A DNA stretch of 64,000 nt from Streptomyces triticirhizae (GCF_003696235.1 NZ_RFFJ01000004.1:1-64000), one strand, 5' to 3'; counted from the stretch's first letter, positions 9,374 through 16,133 are shown. A program made the numbers and translations. Notes: generated from the letters alone by a model not told the origin.

Positions 9374-9798
9374 CAGGTGGCCCGCCGCCCGGCGACCGGG
9401 AACCGGAACCAGACCGACTTCCCCTCCCCCGCCGGCGAGTAGCCCCACTCCTCGGCCATCTGGCCCAGCAGCCACAGCCCGCGCCCGCTCTCCGAACTCC
9501 AGTCGGGAACGGCCGCCTTGGGCACGTGGGACGAGCGGTCATTCACGGAGACGCGGATACGTTCACCCTCGCGGGTGATTTTCAGCCGGCATCTCGGGTC
9601 GTGAGCGACGTGTTTGACGACGTTGCAGAGCAATTCACTGACTCCGAGCCGCGCCAGCTCCACTGCCTCAGCGTCACCACCGAGTCGGCTCACGACGGCG
9701 CCGGCGATCGCCCGCCAACGCTCGAAATCACGCGCCCGAGCCGTTAACTGCCAGCTGTAGACGCCCAGTTCAGCAGCGGGTTGTGGAACGATGATCAT
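9373..9798 (-). CDS. anti-sigma-like ATP-binding protein (HATPase_c_2, RsbW type)
   Basis: GHKL-fold ATP-binding protein of 141 aa, similar to anti-sigma-factor kinases. The N-box is visible as SELLCNVVKH, and the G1/G2 boxes as NDRSS and SGRGLWLL. The start at 9798 (MIIVPQPAAEL) is chosen because GGGAGG precedes it at 9804-9809; the longer frame extends into the divergent promoter region. It is divergent from the XRE regulator, the layout of WhiJ/AbaA-like developmental loci, where such ATPases act with DUF5753 and DUF397 proteins. The sigma-factor partner is not known. Confidence 0.78.
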   Translation of the reverse strand: MIIVPQPAAELGVYSWQLTARARDFERWRAIAGAVVSRLGGDAEAVELARLGVSELLCNVVKHVAHDPRCRLKITREGERIRVSVNDRSSHVPKAAVPDWSSESGRGLWLLGQMAEEWGYSPAGEGKSVWFRFPVAGRRAT

Positions 9799-9985
9799 GG
9801 GCACCTCCCGGAGCCTGCGCGGTTCGCGCATGAGGGTGGGCAGACAACGGCAACGCCCCGTGACCAAGCGAGCGCTCCGTGTCGTGAGACACAATGACGC
9901 AGAGACACCCCATCGCGCAATCCTGCCTCAGCGTGAAATTGCATCTTCCTCAAACGGGCCGTCAGTTCATGGCACACTGCCGTGC
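9799..9985. promoter_or_regulatory. divergent promoter region of regulatory locus
   Basis: This 187-base gap separates the minus-strand ATPase operon from the plus-strand XRE regulator. It must hold both promoters. It is locally less GC-rich than the genes around it (for example GAAATTGCATCTTCCTCAAA, 9932-9951). No palindrome or clear -35/-10 pair stands out. Confidence 0.4.
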
Positions 9986-10816
9986 ATGATGACTGCGAGC
10001 CCGGTGGTTCGGCGCCGCCGACTGGGACAGGAACTGAAGCAGCTGCGCGAGGACGCGAAGCTGACCGCCGCCGAGGTAGCACGGCAGGTGAAGTTCTCGC
10101 CTTCGAAGATGTCCCGCCTGGAGGCGGGACGCGGCGCTCCGGCAGTGGCCGACGTGACCACGATCCTCGACTTCTTCGAGGTGCAGGGTGAACGGCGGGA
10201 CCAGTTGTTGAAGCTGACCCGCGAGGCCCGCAAGAAGGGGTGGTGGCAGCTCTACAGCGACATCCCGTACTCGACGTACATCGGTCTCGAAGCCGAGGCG
10301 AAGATGATCCTGACCTACCAGCCCGTCGTTCCCGGCCTGTTCCAGACCAGCCGCTACGCCGAGGCCATCAACCGTTCCACCGTCCCGGGCATGAGCGATG
10401 ACGCGGCCGAGCAGCAGCACGATGTGCGCTTGCAGCGCCAGGAGTTGCTCAACCTGGCCAACCCGGTCCAGGTGCGGGCCGTGATCGACGAGTCGGCGAT
10501 CGCCCGGGTGGTCGGCGGCCCCGAGGTGATGAAGGAACAGCTCGGCCGGCTGCTGGAACTGGCCGCCCAACCCAACATCCTGCTCCAGGTGATCCCCTTC
10601 TCCAACGGGGCCCATCCGGGGACACTGGTAGGGCCGTTCGTTATCCTCCAGTTCGATCATCAGGAGGACGCGAACGTGGTGTATGTCGAGTCCAACAGCG
10701 ACCCGTACGTCCGCAACACCGAGCGCTACGAGTTGATGTTCGACAACCTGCGTGCCAACGCGGTCAGCGTCCCCGAGTCGCTGGCACTCATCAAGAACAG
10801 GATGTCCGAGCTATGA
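9986..10816 (+). CDS. XRE-family regulator with DUF5753 (Scr1/WhiJ-like)
   Basis: Transcription regulator of 276 aa. Residues ~10-70 form an XRE helix-turn-helix (LGQELKQLREDAKLTAAEVA, then FSPSKMSRLEAG). Residues ~95-270 are the DUF5753 ligand/partner domain typical of streptomycete developmental regulators, with YQPVVPGLFQTSRYAEA and VIPFSNGAHPGTLVGPF. The start is ATG 9986 or 9989; upstream in-frame ATGs lie in the divergent promoter and lack a ribosome-binding site. The stop overlaps the DUF397 start (ATGA), so regulator and small partner are co-translated. In WhiJ-type loci the DUF397 protein modulates the regulator; that role is inferred here. Confidence 0.85.
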   Translation: MMTASPVVRRRRLGQELKQLREDAKLTAAEVARQVKFSPSKMSRLEAGRGAPAVADVTTILDFFEVQGERRDQLLKLTREARKKGWWQLYSDIPYSTYIGLEAEAKMILTYQPVVPGLFQTSRYAEAINRSTVPGMSDDAAEQQHDVRLQRQELLNLANPVQVRAVIDESAIARVVGGPEVMKEQLGRLLELAAQPNILLQVIPFSNGAHPGTLVGPFVILQFDHQEDANVVYVESNSDPYVRNTERYELMFDNLRANAVSVPESLALIKNRMSEL

Positions 10817-11016
10817 ACAGCGAATTGGGCCGGGTCTCCGACCTCGCCCACGCCGCATGGCGCAAGCCCCGCCGGAGCCAGGGCAACGGGGAGTGCGTCG
10901 AGGTCGCCGACGGCTTCCCCGGCGCGGTCCCCGTCCGCGACAGCAAGAACCCGGGGCCCGCACTCGTCCTGCCCACCCCGGCCTGGACGACCTTCATCGA
11001 CCACCTCAAGCACTGA
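10813..11016 (+). CDS. DUF397 protein, copy 1
   Basis: DUF397 protein of 67 aa. The family pattern W-RKPRRSQGNGECVEVA then VPVRDSKNPGPAL and a C-terminal helix is complete. It overlaps the upstream regulator by ATGA. A nearly identical second copy lies at 11571-11774: the last ~57 residues are the same, with one synonymous base difference. Family knowledge: DUF397 proteins partner XRE-DUF5753 regulators in development and antibiotic control. Confidence 0.85.
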   Translation: MNSELGRVSDLAHAAWRKPRRSQGNGECVEVADGFPGAVPVRDSKNPGPALVLPTPAWTTFIDHLKH

Positions 11017-11018
11017 AG
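10838..11018 (+). repeat. 181-bp direct repeat, copy 1 (of DUF397)
   Basis: Matches 11596-11776 at an offset of 758 bases with one mismatch (in a glycine codon). It covers most of the DUF397 gene and the first bases after its stop. The near identity shows a recent duplication or gene conversion. Confidence 0.9.
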
Positions 11019-11046
11019 CACCCCCGGCACCACCCACCCCCCTCCC

Positions 11047-11078
11047 GAACCCCGCCGCCCCAACAGGCGCCGGGGTTC
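11047..11078 (+). terminator. hairpin after DUF397 copy 1
   Basis: GAACCCCG and CGGGGTTC form an 8-bp stem around a 16-base loop, followed by CGCCCCTTT. The same hairpin recurs at 11451-11482 after the second DUF397 gene, so it travels with the duplicated unit. Confidence 0.6.
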
Positions 11079-11180
11079 GCCCCTTTCGCCCGCCGTGCGC
11101 CCTCCCCGGACGTGCCTGCGGATGAGATCCTGCACGCGGCGGAGACACTTCACCACGGCGCGACACCGAGGAGGACGGCC

Positions 11181-11405
11181 ATGCAGAAACCCGAGTTGTA
11201 CGCGACCGATCCCAGCACCCTCGTCTGGCAGAAGAGCAGCCTGACCGCCAACAATGGTCAGTGCTTCGAGCTGGCCCCGCTGCCCGACGGCGGTGTCGCG
11301 TTGCGCGACTCGAAGAACCCCGACCGCCCGCACCTCTGCTTCACCGCAGGCGAGTGGGCCGCCTTCAAGGGCGGCATCGCCAAGGGCGACTTCGACAACC
11401 TCTGA
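11181..11405 (+). CDS. DUF397 protein, divergent copy
   Basis: A 74-aa DUF397 protein that differs from its two neighbours. It shows VWQKSSLTANNGQCFELA, VALRDSKNPDRPHLCFT and a C-terminal EWAAFKGGIAKGDFDNL. GAGGAG precedes ATG 11181. It is a stand-alone gene between the two nearly identical DUF397 copies. Fragments of its 3' end (the GDFDNL region) recur at 12827-12858 and 15948-15965 in the scrambled region downstream, so this gene type was also duplicated and then decayed. Confidence 0.85.
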   Translation: MQKPELYATDPSTLVWQKSSLTANNGQCFELAPLPDGGVALRDSKNPDRPHLCFTAGEWAAFKGGIAKGDFDNL

Positions 11406-11450
11406 CCGACCCGAGACAGCCGGCCCGACCAGCCGGCCTCTCCCCCTCCC

Positions 11451-11482
11451 GAACCCCGCCGCCCCAACAGGCGCCGGGGTTC
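11451..11482 (+). terminator. hairpin after DUF397 divergent copy
   Basis: Same stem (GAACCCCG/CGGGGTTC) and loop as at 11047-11078, followed by CGCCCCTTC. Confidence 0.6.
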
Positions 11483-11499
11483 GCCCCTTCTCCGGCGCC

Positions 11500-11574
11500 G
11501 GCCATCCGGGGACACTGGTGAGGCGCGCGTCCGCCAGCCTGACACTCGTCACGAACAGGAAGGCCGAGCCATGA
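11500..11574 (+). pseudogene. remnant of a second XRE-DUF5753 gene (3' fragments)
   Basis: Two pieces of the regulator's C-terminus are fused. The first encodes GHPGTLV (original AHPGTLVGPF, DNA at 10612-10630). It is followed directly by SLTLVTNRKAEP, the counterpart of SLALIKNRMSEL at the original C-terminus. About 150 bases between them are deleted, and the rest of the gene is absent. The stop still overlaps the following DUF397 ATG (ATGA), as in the intact pair. This is a fossil of a duplicated regulator-DUF397 unit. Confidence 0.7.
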
Positions 11575-11774
11575 CCATCGCATCGGGTCGGATCACCGAC
11601 CTCGCCCACGCCGCATGGCGCAAGCCCCGCCGGAGCCAGGGCAACGGGGAGTGCGTCGAGGTCGCCGACGGCTTCCCCGGCGCGGTCCCCGTCCGCGACA
11701 GCAAGAACCCGGGCCCCGCACTCGTCCTGCCCACCCCGGCCTGGACGACCTTCATCGACCACCTCAAGCACTGA
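11571..11774 (+). CDS. DUF397 protein, copy 2 (recent duplicate)
   Basis: A 67-aa DUF397 protein differing from the gene at 10813 only in its first ~9 residues (MTIASGRIT versus MNSELGRVS). Its own regulator has been reduced to the fragment just upstream, so it is either an orphan partner that can still act on the intact regulator in trans, or is on the way to loss. The coding frame is intact. Confidence 0.8.
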   Translation: MTIASGRITDLAHAAWRKPRRSQGNGECVEVADGFPGAVPVRDSKNPGPALVLPTPAWTTFIDHLKH

Positions 11775-11776
11775 AG
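11596..11776 (+). repeat. 181-bp direct repeat, copy 2
   Basis: Partner of 10838-11018, with one mismatch over 181 bases. Homology stops two bases after the TGAA of the stop region. Confidence 0.9.
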
Positions 11777-11803
11777 GCCAGCGCCGAATAGTCGGGCACG
11801 CCG

Positions 11804-11893
11804 AGGAGGGGATGGGCTTTTGTCCACGATGCCGGTTTCCGCGAAAGTAAGTAAAACCGCCCTCCCCGCTGAGGAGACCGCAGGTCAGCTTCT
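11804..11893 (+). other. CRISPR leader, copy 1
   Basis: An AT-richer stretch ending in GCGAAAGTAAGTAAAACCGC (11841-11860) and then a GC-rich tail directly before the first CRISPR repeat. It matches 13002-13092 almost base for base over its first ~57 bases and again in the last ~20. The middle differs (CGCTGAGGAGACCG against CACCGATAAAACCCC). Purine-rich GAAAGTAAGT tracts are usual in type I-E leaders. The orientation fits repeats on the plus strand. Confidence 0.65.
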
Positions 11894-11982
11894 CTGCTCC
11901 CCGCGTACGCAGGGATGGTCCCGCCTCAACAGCCAGCACCCCGAAGCTCCCAAGGTGGTCCCCGCGCGCTCGGGGTGAGTGC
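11894..11982 (+). CRISPR. minimal CRISPR array 1 (two repeats, one spacer)
   Basis: Repeat 1 (11894-11921, 28 nt) starts CTGCTCCCCGCG and ends AGGGATGGTCC. Repeat 2 (11955-11982) is degenerate, keeping GTGGTCCCCGCGCG and CGGGGTGAG. The spacer (11922-11954) is 33 nt, giving a 61-base period as in type I-E systems. A degenerate last repeat is normal at the leader-distal end. The repeat closely resembles streptomycete type I-E repeats (CCCCGCG..CGGGG stem). No cas gene lies in the window. Confidence 0.72.
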
Positions 11983-12515
11983 GGGTGGCGTGTGTGTCCG
12001 GTCTGTCTGCGGGCCGGTGGCCGGTGCGGGGCAGCCCGTTGCTCGGTTGGTTCGTTGACGAAACGCGTTGTGCGGGGTTGGGGTTGTGGCGCGGACCACG
12101 ACGTGCGGCCTACATGGCGGGTGGATCGGCCGGGTGCGGGCGTAACGAATGACTGTGAGGGGCTGGCTGGGAGGGGGAGGGGCGTCTTCCGGAGGGTCGA
12201 TTCGTTGTCGTCGGGGGTGGTCGGGAGTGGCGACCGTGCCCTCCGGGCGCAGGGACCGCGCCGAGTTCGAGGGCCGGTTGGCCACTGGGGGCGTGCGTGG
12301 CGCGCACCGGCTTCGCCGGCCTGCCCCGGCGGATGGCCCGTCTCGGAGTGTGGCCGAGCGTCGGGCGTCTCACGGGGACGGTGCCGGTTGGTCGCTGAAG
12401 GGTGCGGTGAGTGGTGGGGTGGGGTCAACGACCACGCTGCCGCGCGAACAACGCCTCCCGTCGTCATAGCCCGTGCCCCGTCGACTCCCGAAACGGGCGC
12501 CGGGGGTGGGGGACT
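11978..12515 (+). repeat. ~540-bp inverted repeat, arm A
   Basis: Imperfect reverse complement of 16224-16783. Long shared blocks include CGGGTGCGGGCGTAACGAAT, GGCTGGCTGGGAGGGGGAGG, GCGCACCGGCTTCGCCGGCC and CAACGACCACGCTGCCGCGC, separated by diverged stretches. I judge the arms to be roughly 75-85% identical. No convincing gene is present on either strand. The frames that stay open are in different phases in the two arms and do not conserve a protein. It begins exactly at the end of CRISPR array 1. Confidence 0.75.
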
Positions 12516-12611
12516 CTTTTTCTAGGTGCCCGTTTGGAAGTGAACAGTTCGTTCAACACCCCCAGCCCGCACGGCCTTTGCTCGGACGCCGTCATCCGCA
12601 GGGCACCCGGC

Positions 12612-12810
12612 TGTGCTACCGCCCCGGGTCTGACAGCACAGCACGGCGGGCCTCGGTCTGGGGTCATGTCTATCGGGGCCGACGTACAGCCACATACGGT
12701 CGGCAGGTGGGCGCCCGCCCCTCTGCCACCGCGTGACGCGCTCGGTGATCTCGTCCCACAAGCGTGCCGAGCCGCCGCCCTGCCGGACCATCCACCGTTC
12801 CCCGTCTCGA
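12612..12810 (-). pseudogene. truncated graspetide-type methyltransferase (tgmC-like), C-terminal remnant
   Basis: Minus-strand translation gives [20 protein letters not shown] followed by [20 protein letters not shown]. This is nearly the C-terminus of the intact methyltransferase at 13180-14301 ([39 protein letters not shown]). Only about 45 codons remain; the N-terminal 85% is gone, replaced by a DUF397 fragment in the opposite orientation. The 3' flank (GCCCGGGTCTGACAGCAC-like, 12612-12640) is also shared with the intact copy. It shows that a second graspetide cluster once stood here. Confidence 0.72.
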
Positions 12811-12826
12811 AGGGCGCGCCCAAGGC

Positions 12827-12890
12827 CGGCATCGCCAAGGCGACTTCGACAACCTCCGACAGCCCCAAGACCACCGCCCCAACCACCCAT
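12827..12890 (+). pseudogene. DUF397 3'-end fragment
   Basis: GGCATCGCCAAG then GCGACTTCGACAACCTC matches the end of the DUF397 gene at 11371-11403, with one G missing (frameshift) and the stop changed to CGA. The following GACAGCCCCAAGACCACCGC recurs at 15968-15987 after another DUF397 fragment. Only the last ~12 codons survive. Confidence 0.65.
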
Positions 12891-13001
12891 CAGCACTCCT
12901 CGCCCCAAAAGACCCAGAGGGCCGCCCCCTTCACGCGGAACACCCCCGCCCGAACACTCCACCTCGGTATGGTGGCCGGCGTCGAGCAGTGCGGAACATC
13001 A

Positions 13002-13092
13002 AGGAGGGGATGGGCTTTTGTCCACGATGCCGGTTTCCGCGAAAGTAAGTAAAAACCGCCCTCCCCACCGATAAAACCCCAGGTCAGCTTCT
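13002..13092 (+). other. CRISPR leader, copy 2
   Basis: Starts AGGAGGGGATGGGCTTTTG and contains GCGAAAGTAAGTAAAAACCG, as in copy 1 at 11804. The 3' half (CCGCCCTCCCCACCGATAAA and onward) is shared with the truncated leader at 16009. It directly precedes one perfect CRISPR repeat. Confidence 0.65.
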
Positions 13093-13120
13093 CTGCTCCC
13101 CGCGCACGCGGGGATGGTCC
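13093..13120 (+). CRISPR. single CRISPR repeat behind a leader (spacerless array)
   Basis: A 28-nt repeat starting CTGCTCCCCGCGCACG and ending GGGGATGGTCC, with a perfect CCCCGCG/CGCGGGG stem. It looks like the parental form of the repeats in the other two arrays. No second repeat occurs at the expected +61 position (13154). It could be an empty array or a collapse product. The graspetide methyltransferase gene ends 60 bases downstream. Confidence 0.62.
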
Positions 13121-13179
13121 TCTCGGCCAAGGCACCGCCCGGGCCTGACGTCACAGCACAGCGCAGGTCCGGCCCGATG

Positions 13180-14301
13180 TCACGGCCAGGTGAGGCGTTG
13201 TCCGTCGGGGCCGACGTGCAGGCGCATACGGTCGGCGGGCGGGCAGCCGTCCCGCTGCCATCGCGTGACGCGTTCAGTGATCTCGTCCCACAGGCGTGCC
13301 GTGCCGCCCTGCCGGACGAACCACCGTTCCCCGTCCCGGAAAACGACCGCCCACGCCTCGGCGTCCACGTCGATCACGACGTGTTCCGCCCGGCCGTCAC
13401 GTTCCAGCGTGAGTCGCTGTGCGCGCGGTACCGCGAACTGCGCCACGAAACGAGCGGTCCAGTCGTCGAGCACATCCGCGCCCAGCTCTGCGGGCACCGC
13501 GTCACCCCCGCCCAGGTTCGGCAAGATGCCCAGCGGGGCCGGAAGGTGAGGGCGGGCCAACATGAACGAGACCCCTCCGCCAAGGACCGGACCGCTTGCC
13601 GTTCCGTCGTCGGCGACGGTGAGCCGTACGAGTTCGGAGGCGTGCATCCATCCGCCCACGGTGACCAGGATCTCCCCGCCGGGGCGGGTCTGCGTGAGCC
13701 AGTCGGCCGGCACGGTGTGGACGCCGCATGTGGCGATCACGCGGTCGTACGGACCGCCGTCCCCGTCGCCCGCCAGGCCGTCACCGACCACGCGGGTGGG
13801 CCAGTAGCCGGCACCCGCGAGCGCGATCCCGGCACGGGCGGACACCTCGGCGTCAACCTCGACGGTGGTTACGTTGTCCTCGCCAACGACCCGACACAGC
13901 AGGGCGGTTGAGTAACCCGTGCCCGTGCCGACCTCCAGCACACGCGTCCCTTCCGTCACCCGCAGGTCTTCGAGCATCCGCACGACCAGACTCGGCAGAG
14001 TGGACGAGGACGAGGGCGCCGCCGCGATGCGCCCCTCCACCTGATCGGGGAAGACGCCACCGGCCACCTGCGTCACGAAGGTGTCGTCCTCGTAGATCCG
14101 CGCGAGCCCTTCTGCCGAGTCGCCTGCCGCAGGCCGGTACCAACCGTCTTCCTCGTACTCGAACCAACCGCGCGAAAGGAACGCTTCGCGGGGTACGGAC
14201 AACACGGCCGCTTCCCATGCCGGACTGCGCAAAGCACCGGTCTTTGACAGGCGTCGCGCGAGGTCCGCTCGTAGGTGCTCCGAGGGCAGGGGTTCACTCA
14301 T
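13180..14301 (-). CDS. tgmC: graspetide-cluster O-methyltransferase (PIMT-like)
   Basis: SAM-dependent methyltransferase of 373 aa, homologous to protein-L-isoaspartate methyltransferases and of the type found in ATP-grasp peptide maturation systems. Motif I is [13 protein letters not shown] at residues ~120-132. The PIMT-like entry [11 protein letters not shown] precedes it, and [15 protein letters not shown] is the post-motif region. The C-terminal ~130 residues are specific to this family. ATG 14301 overlaps the ATP-grasp stop (ATGA). In characterised relatives (fuscimiditide type) the enzyme methylates an Asp of the cross-linked peptide, leading to aspartimide; that outcome is inferred here. 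A decayed copy of its C-terminus lies at 12612-12810. Confidence 0.85.
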   Translation of the reverse strand: MSEPLPSEHLRADLARRLSKTGALRSPAWEAAVLSVPREAFLSRGWFEYEEDGWYRPAAGDSAEGLARIYEDDTFVTQVAGGVFPDQVEGRIAAAPSSSSTLPSLVVRMLEDLRVTEGTRVLEVGTGTGYSTALLCRVVGEDNVTTVEVDAEVSARAGIALAGAGYWPTRVVGDGLAGDGDGGPYDRVIATCGVHTVPADWLTQTRPGGEILVTVGGWMHASELVRLTVADDGTASGPVLGGGVSFMLARPHLPAPLGILPNLGGGDAVPAELGADVLDDWTARFVAQFAVPRAQRLTLERDGRAEHVVIDVDAEAWAVVFRDGERWFVRQGGTARLWDEITERVTRWQRDGCPPADRMRLHVGPDGQRLTWP

Positions 14302-15281
14302 GCCGACTCGTCTCCGTTCTCCAACAGGTCTGCGATGGCGGTGGTGATCGGCAGCCCGGCAGCGTCTTCGAGCCACGCCCACTGGCCGTTGGGATTGCAC
14401 TCCAGGAACCACCATCCGCCGTCGGCGGTCACAGCGAAGTCGAAGGCGCCGAAGTTCAGCCCGAAGGCGGCCAGGAACCGTACGAGCGCCCGCTGTATCT
14501 CCTCCGGACAGGCAACCGGTTCATAGGTGAGGCTCTGGTACTCGGCTCTCCAGTCCACGACCCCGGGCGGCGCGGTGATGCGGGCACTGAACGCCTGCTT
14601 GCCCACGGCGACCACGCGAACATCCGCCACCTTGTTCACCTGCGCTTGGAACAGGTGAGCGCTGTGGCTCACCGCACTGTCAACCTCGTCCGATTCGACT
14701 GGGGCGGCCCAGATTCCGGCGGGCTCGCCTTCAACCTCGTATGCCCCCGCGTGCAACGGCTTGTAGATGGTCGGCTGTGCAGCGCAGAACACCCTGGCCT
14801 CCGTCGGATCGTTGGTGATCAGCGTGGCGGGAACGGTGAACCCGGCCCGGAGCGCCACAGACAACTGCGTGGGCTTGTACTCCGCTCGCGCGATGGCCTG
14901 AGGGTGACTCAGGTACAGGCATCCCGGCAGCGCGCCCAGCACGCCACCCAGACCGCGCCAGTTCTCCCGCGCGGCGAACCGGACTGCCTGCTCGCCACTA
15001 CCCGTCGAGTACGGACTGGGCCGGCGGTGGTACAGAGCACGGACGGCGGACAGATCCGCTGTACGCGCCCCCGTCGACAACCACCCATCCCAACCCTCCA
15101 CAGACGTCTCCCCGGATGCACCCCGACCCGCAATGCGCGCGGCGAGCAGCACGGTCGCCGGGAAATCGCGTCCCGGGTCGAACCGGAGAACGGGCACCCG
15201 GCGCCGGTTCAGTTCCGCGATGACCAGATCAGCGGTCGCATCCTCGGCCTCCGTGCAAACCAACACCGGGCGTCCGTCCAT
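14298..15281 (-). CDS. tgmB: ATP-grasp graspetide maturase (ester/amide ligase)
   Basis: ATP-grasp ligase (327 aa) that would macrocyclise the precursor peptide by joining Asp/Glu side chains to Ser/Thr or Lys. The start at 15281 ([20 protein letters not shown]) is fixed by AGGAGG at 15290-15295. Visible landmarks are [20 protein letters not shown] (pre-grasp linker), [11 protein letters not shown] (nucleotide Lys), and the metal/ATP motif [18 protein letters not shown] near residue 290. Its length and motifs match the SAV_5884-type maturases that accompany tgmA/tgmC. It lies 13 bases after the precursor and overlaps the methyltransferase, forming one operon. Confidence 0.9.
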   Translation of the reverse strand: MDGRPVLVCTEAEDATADLVIAELNRRRVPVLRFDPGRDFPATVLLAARIAGRGASGETSVEGWDGWLSTGARTADLSAVRALYHRRPSPYSTGSGEQAVRFAARENWRGLGGVLGALPGCLYLSHPQAIARAEYKPTQLSVALRAGFTVPATLITNDPTEARVFCAAQPTIYKPLHAGAYEVEGEPAGIWAAPVESDEVDSAVSHSAHLFQAQVNKVADVRVVAVGKQAFSARITAPPGVVDWRAEYQSLTYEPVACPEEIQRALVRFLAAFGLNFGAFDFAVTADGGWWFLECNPNGQWAWLEDAAGLPITTAIADLLENGDESA

Positions 15282-15294
15282 GGGCTCTGACCTC

Positions 15295-15567
15295 CTAATC
15301 CTGTGTCGCGTCGTGGCCGGAGTCACCATCCATCTTGCCGTCCTTACCGACCTGGGTGGGCGGGTAGGTGTTCACGCTCGTGCCGTGCTTGCCGAGTTCG
15401 GCTGGCGTCATCACTCCGTCTTCCCCCACCCATCGGCCCGTCTGGGTGGTCGGATCGATGCCCGCGTACCGCCACAGCGAGTGAGAACCGTTGCGCAGCG
15501 GAGCCATGCGGCGCATCCCCCACGGGATCGGTGCGACGGTCTCGGTGCGTGTGAACCTCGTCTGCAC
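15295..15567 (-). CDS. tgmA: graspetide precursor peptide
   Basis: Ninety-residue precursor with GTG start at 15567 behind GAGGAGGA. The leader region carries PIPWGMRRMAPL (residues 14-24), the conserved recognition segment of ATP-grasp-modified RiPP precursors (usually PWGLRRM). Then comes GIDPTTQTGRWVGEDG and the core KHGTSVNTYPPTQVGKDGKM plus DGDSGHDATQD. The core has Thr/Ser acceptors (residues 63, 64, 67, 71) followed by a run of Asp (76, 80, 82, 86, 90), as needed for ester or amide cross-links and for aspartimide formation. Which pairs are joined is not deducible here. First gene of the operon. Confidence 0.88.
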   Translation of the reverse strand: MQTRFTRTETVAPIPWGMRRMAPLRNGSHSLWRYAGIDPTTQTGRWVGEDGVMTPAELGKHGTSVNTYPPTQVGKDGKMDGDSGHDATQD

Positions 15568-15656
15568 ATCTCCTCCTCGTTCACTTCGTACGGGGCGCCA
15601 CCCAACCGGAGCAGGCGCCCCAACTCGACGGCATCCATGCCCTCGACAGGAGCCGT

Positions 15657-15675
15657 TGCATACCCAATGCAACAC
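15657..15675. promoter_or_regulatory. inverted repeat upstream of graspetide precursor
   Basis: GTTGCAT and ATGCAAC are perfect 7-base arms around ACCCA, 90 bases before the precursor start codon. It is a candidate operator. A XRE-DUF5753 regulator lies 5 kb away, but no link can be shown. Confidence 0.4.
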
Positions 15676-15947
15676 GGAGTGGCGAGATATCAGGCATCAT
15701 GGCAAAAATCAGCAGGAAGATATCTGTTGGGCAATTGGAACTCGCCATTCCAACGGACCCGATGCGGAGCCAGGCGCCTGCGGCGGAGAAGGTGAATTCG
15801 CCGGGGCACCCGAACCAGCCATTTTGCGCCGCCCCGTCCGTGAACCAGTAATCCTTTGACCGCGTACAGCAGGCGCAGCTGGCCTCCGTTGCGCGATCTC
15901 TGGTTCGTGGCAGACCAGCGGGCTGCGCCCATGACCGGCATGGTTAT

Positions 15948-15999
15948 GGCGACTTCGACAACCTCCGACAGCCCCAAGACCACCGCCCCGACCAGCCAG
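15948..15999 (+). pseudogene. DUF397 3'-end fragment, second copy
   Basis: GGCGACTTCGACAACCTC (the codons for GDFDNL) with the stop changed to CGA, followed by GACAGCCCCAAGACCACCGC as at 12859-12878. It leads straight into the truncated CRISPR leader at 16009, whereas at 12827 the leader follows about 110 bases later. The shared order DUF397 fragment then leader suggests one duplicated module. Confidence 0.6.
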
Positions 16000-16008
16000 C
16001 GCTCTTAA

Positions 16009-16045
16009 ACCGCCCTCCCCACCGATAAAACCCCAGGTCAGCTTC
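16009..16045 (+). other. CRISPR leader, truncated copy 3
   Basis: The 37 bases from AAACCGCCCTCCCCACC to CAGGTCAGCTTC match leader copy 2 (13053-13090). The upstream GAAAGTAAGT part is missing, so this array may no longer be transcribed or acquire spacers. Confidence 0.6.
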
Positions 16046-16133
16046 GCGATCCCCGCGCACGCGGGGGTGGTCCCCGGGCGCCGTAGACGCTGAGCTTTTC
16101 CTGGGCGTGATCCCGCGCACGCGGGGATGGTTC
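16046..16133 (+). CRISPR. minimal CRISPR array 3 (two repeats, one spacer)
   Basis: Repeat 1 (16046-16073) keeps ATCCCCGCGCACGCGGGGGT and ends GGTCC. Repeat 2 (16107-16133) keeps CCCGCGCACGCGGGGATGG but is one base short in the C-run and ends TTC. The spacer (16074-16106) is 33 nt, so the 61-base period is the same as in array 1. The spacer differs from that of array 1. Its target is unknown. Confidence 0.72.

Larger units (their letters stand above)
15568..16008. other. region upstream of the graspetide operon
   Basis: It must hold the minus-strand operon promoter. It contains the inverted repeat at 15657-15675, a locally AT-richer stretch (for example CATGGCAAAAATCAGCAGGA, 15699-15718), and a DUF397 3' fragment at 15948-15999. 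Open frames are present but none shows a recognisable protein or a good start, so I call no gene. Confidence 0.4.

Noticed and set aside
11992..12525. Open frames of up to 177 codons in inverted-repeat arm A
   Set aside because: The matching frame is not kept in arm B, starts are poor, and the products are Gly/Arg-rich without a family pattern.
15411..15638. 75-codon frame overlapping the precursor gene (MDAVELGRLLRLGG)
   Set aside because: Most of it lies antiphase within the precursor gene; no ribosome-binding site and no conserved features. It could hide a very short upstream peptide but cannot be supported.
15690..15983. 97-codon minus-strand frame upstream of the graspetide precursor
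   Set aside because: Starts inside the DUF397 scrap, contains a basic low-complexity product, no recognisable motif; more likely leader and promoter DNA.
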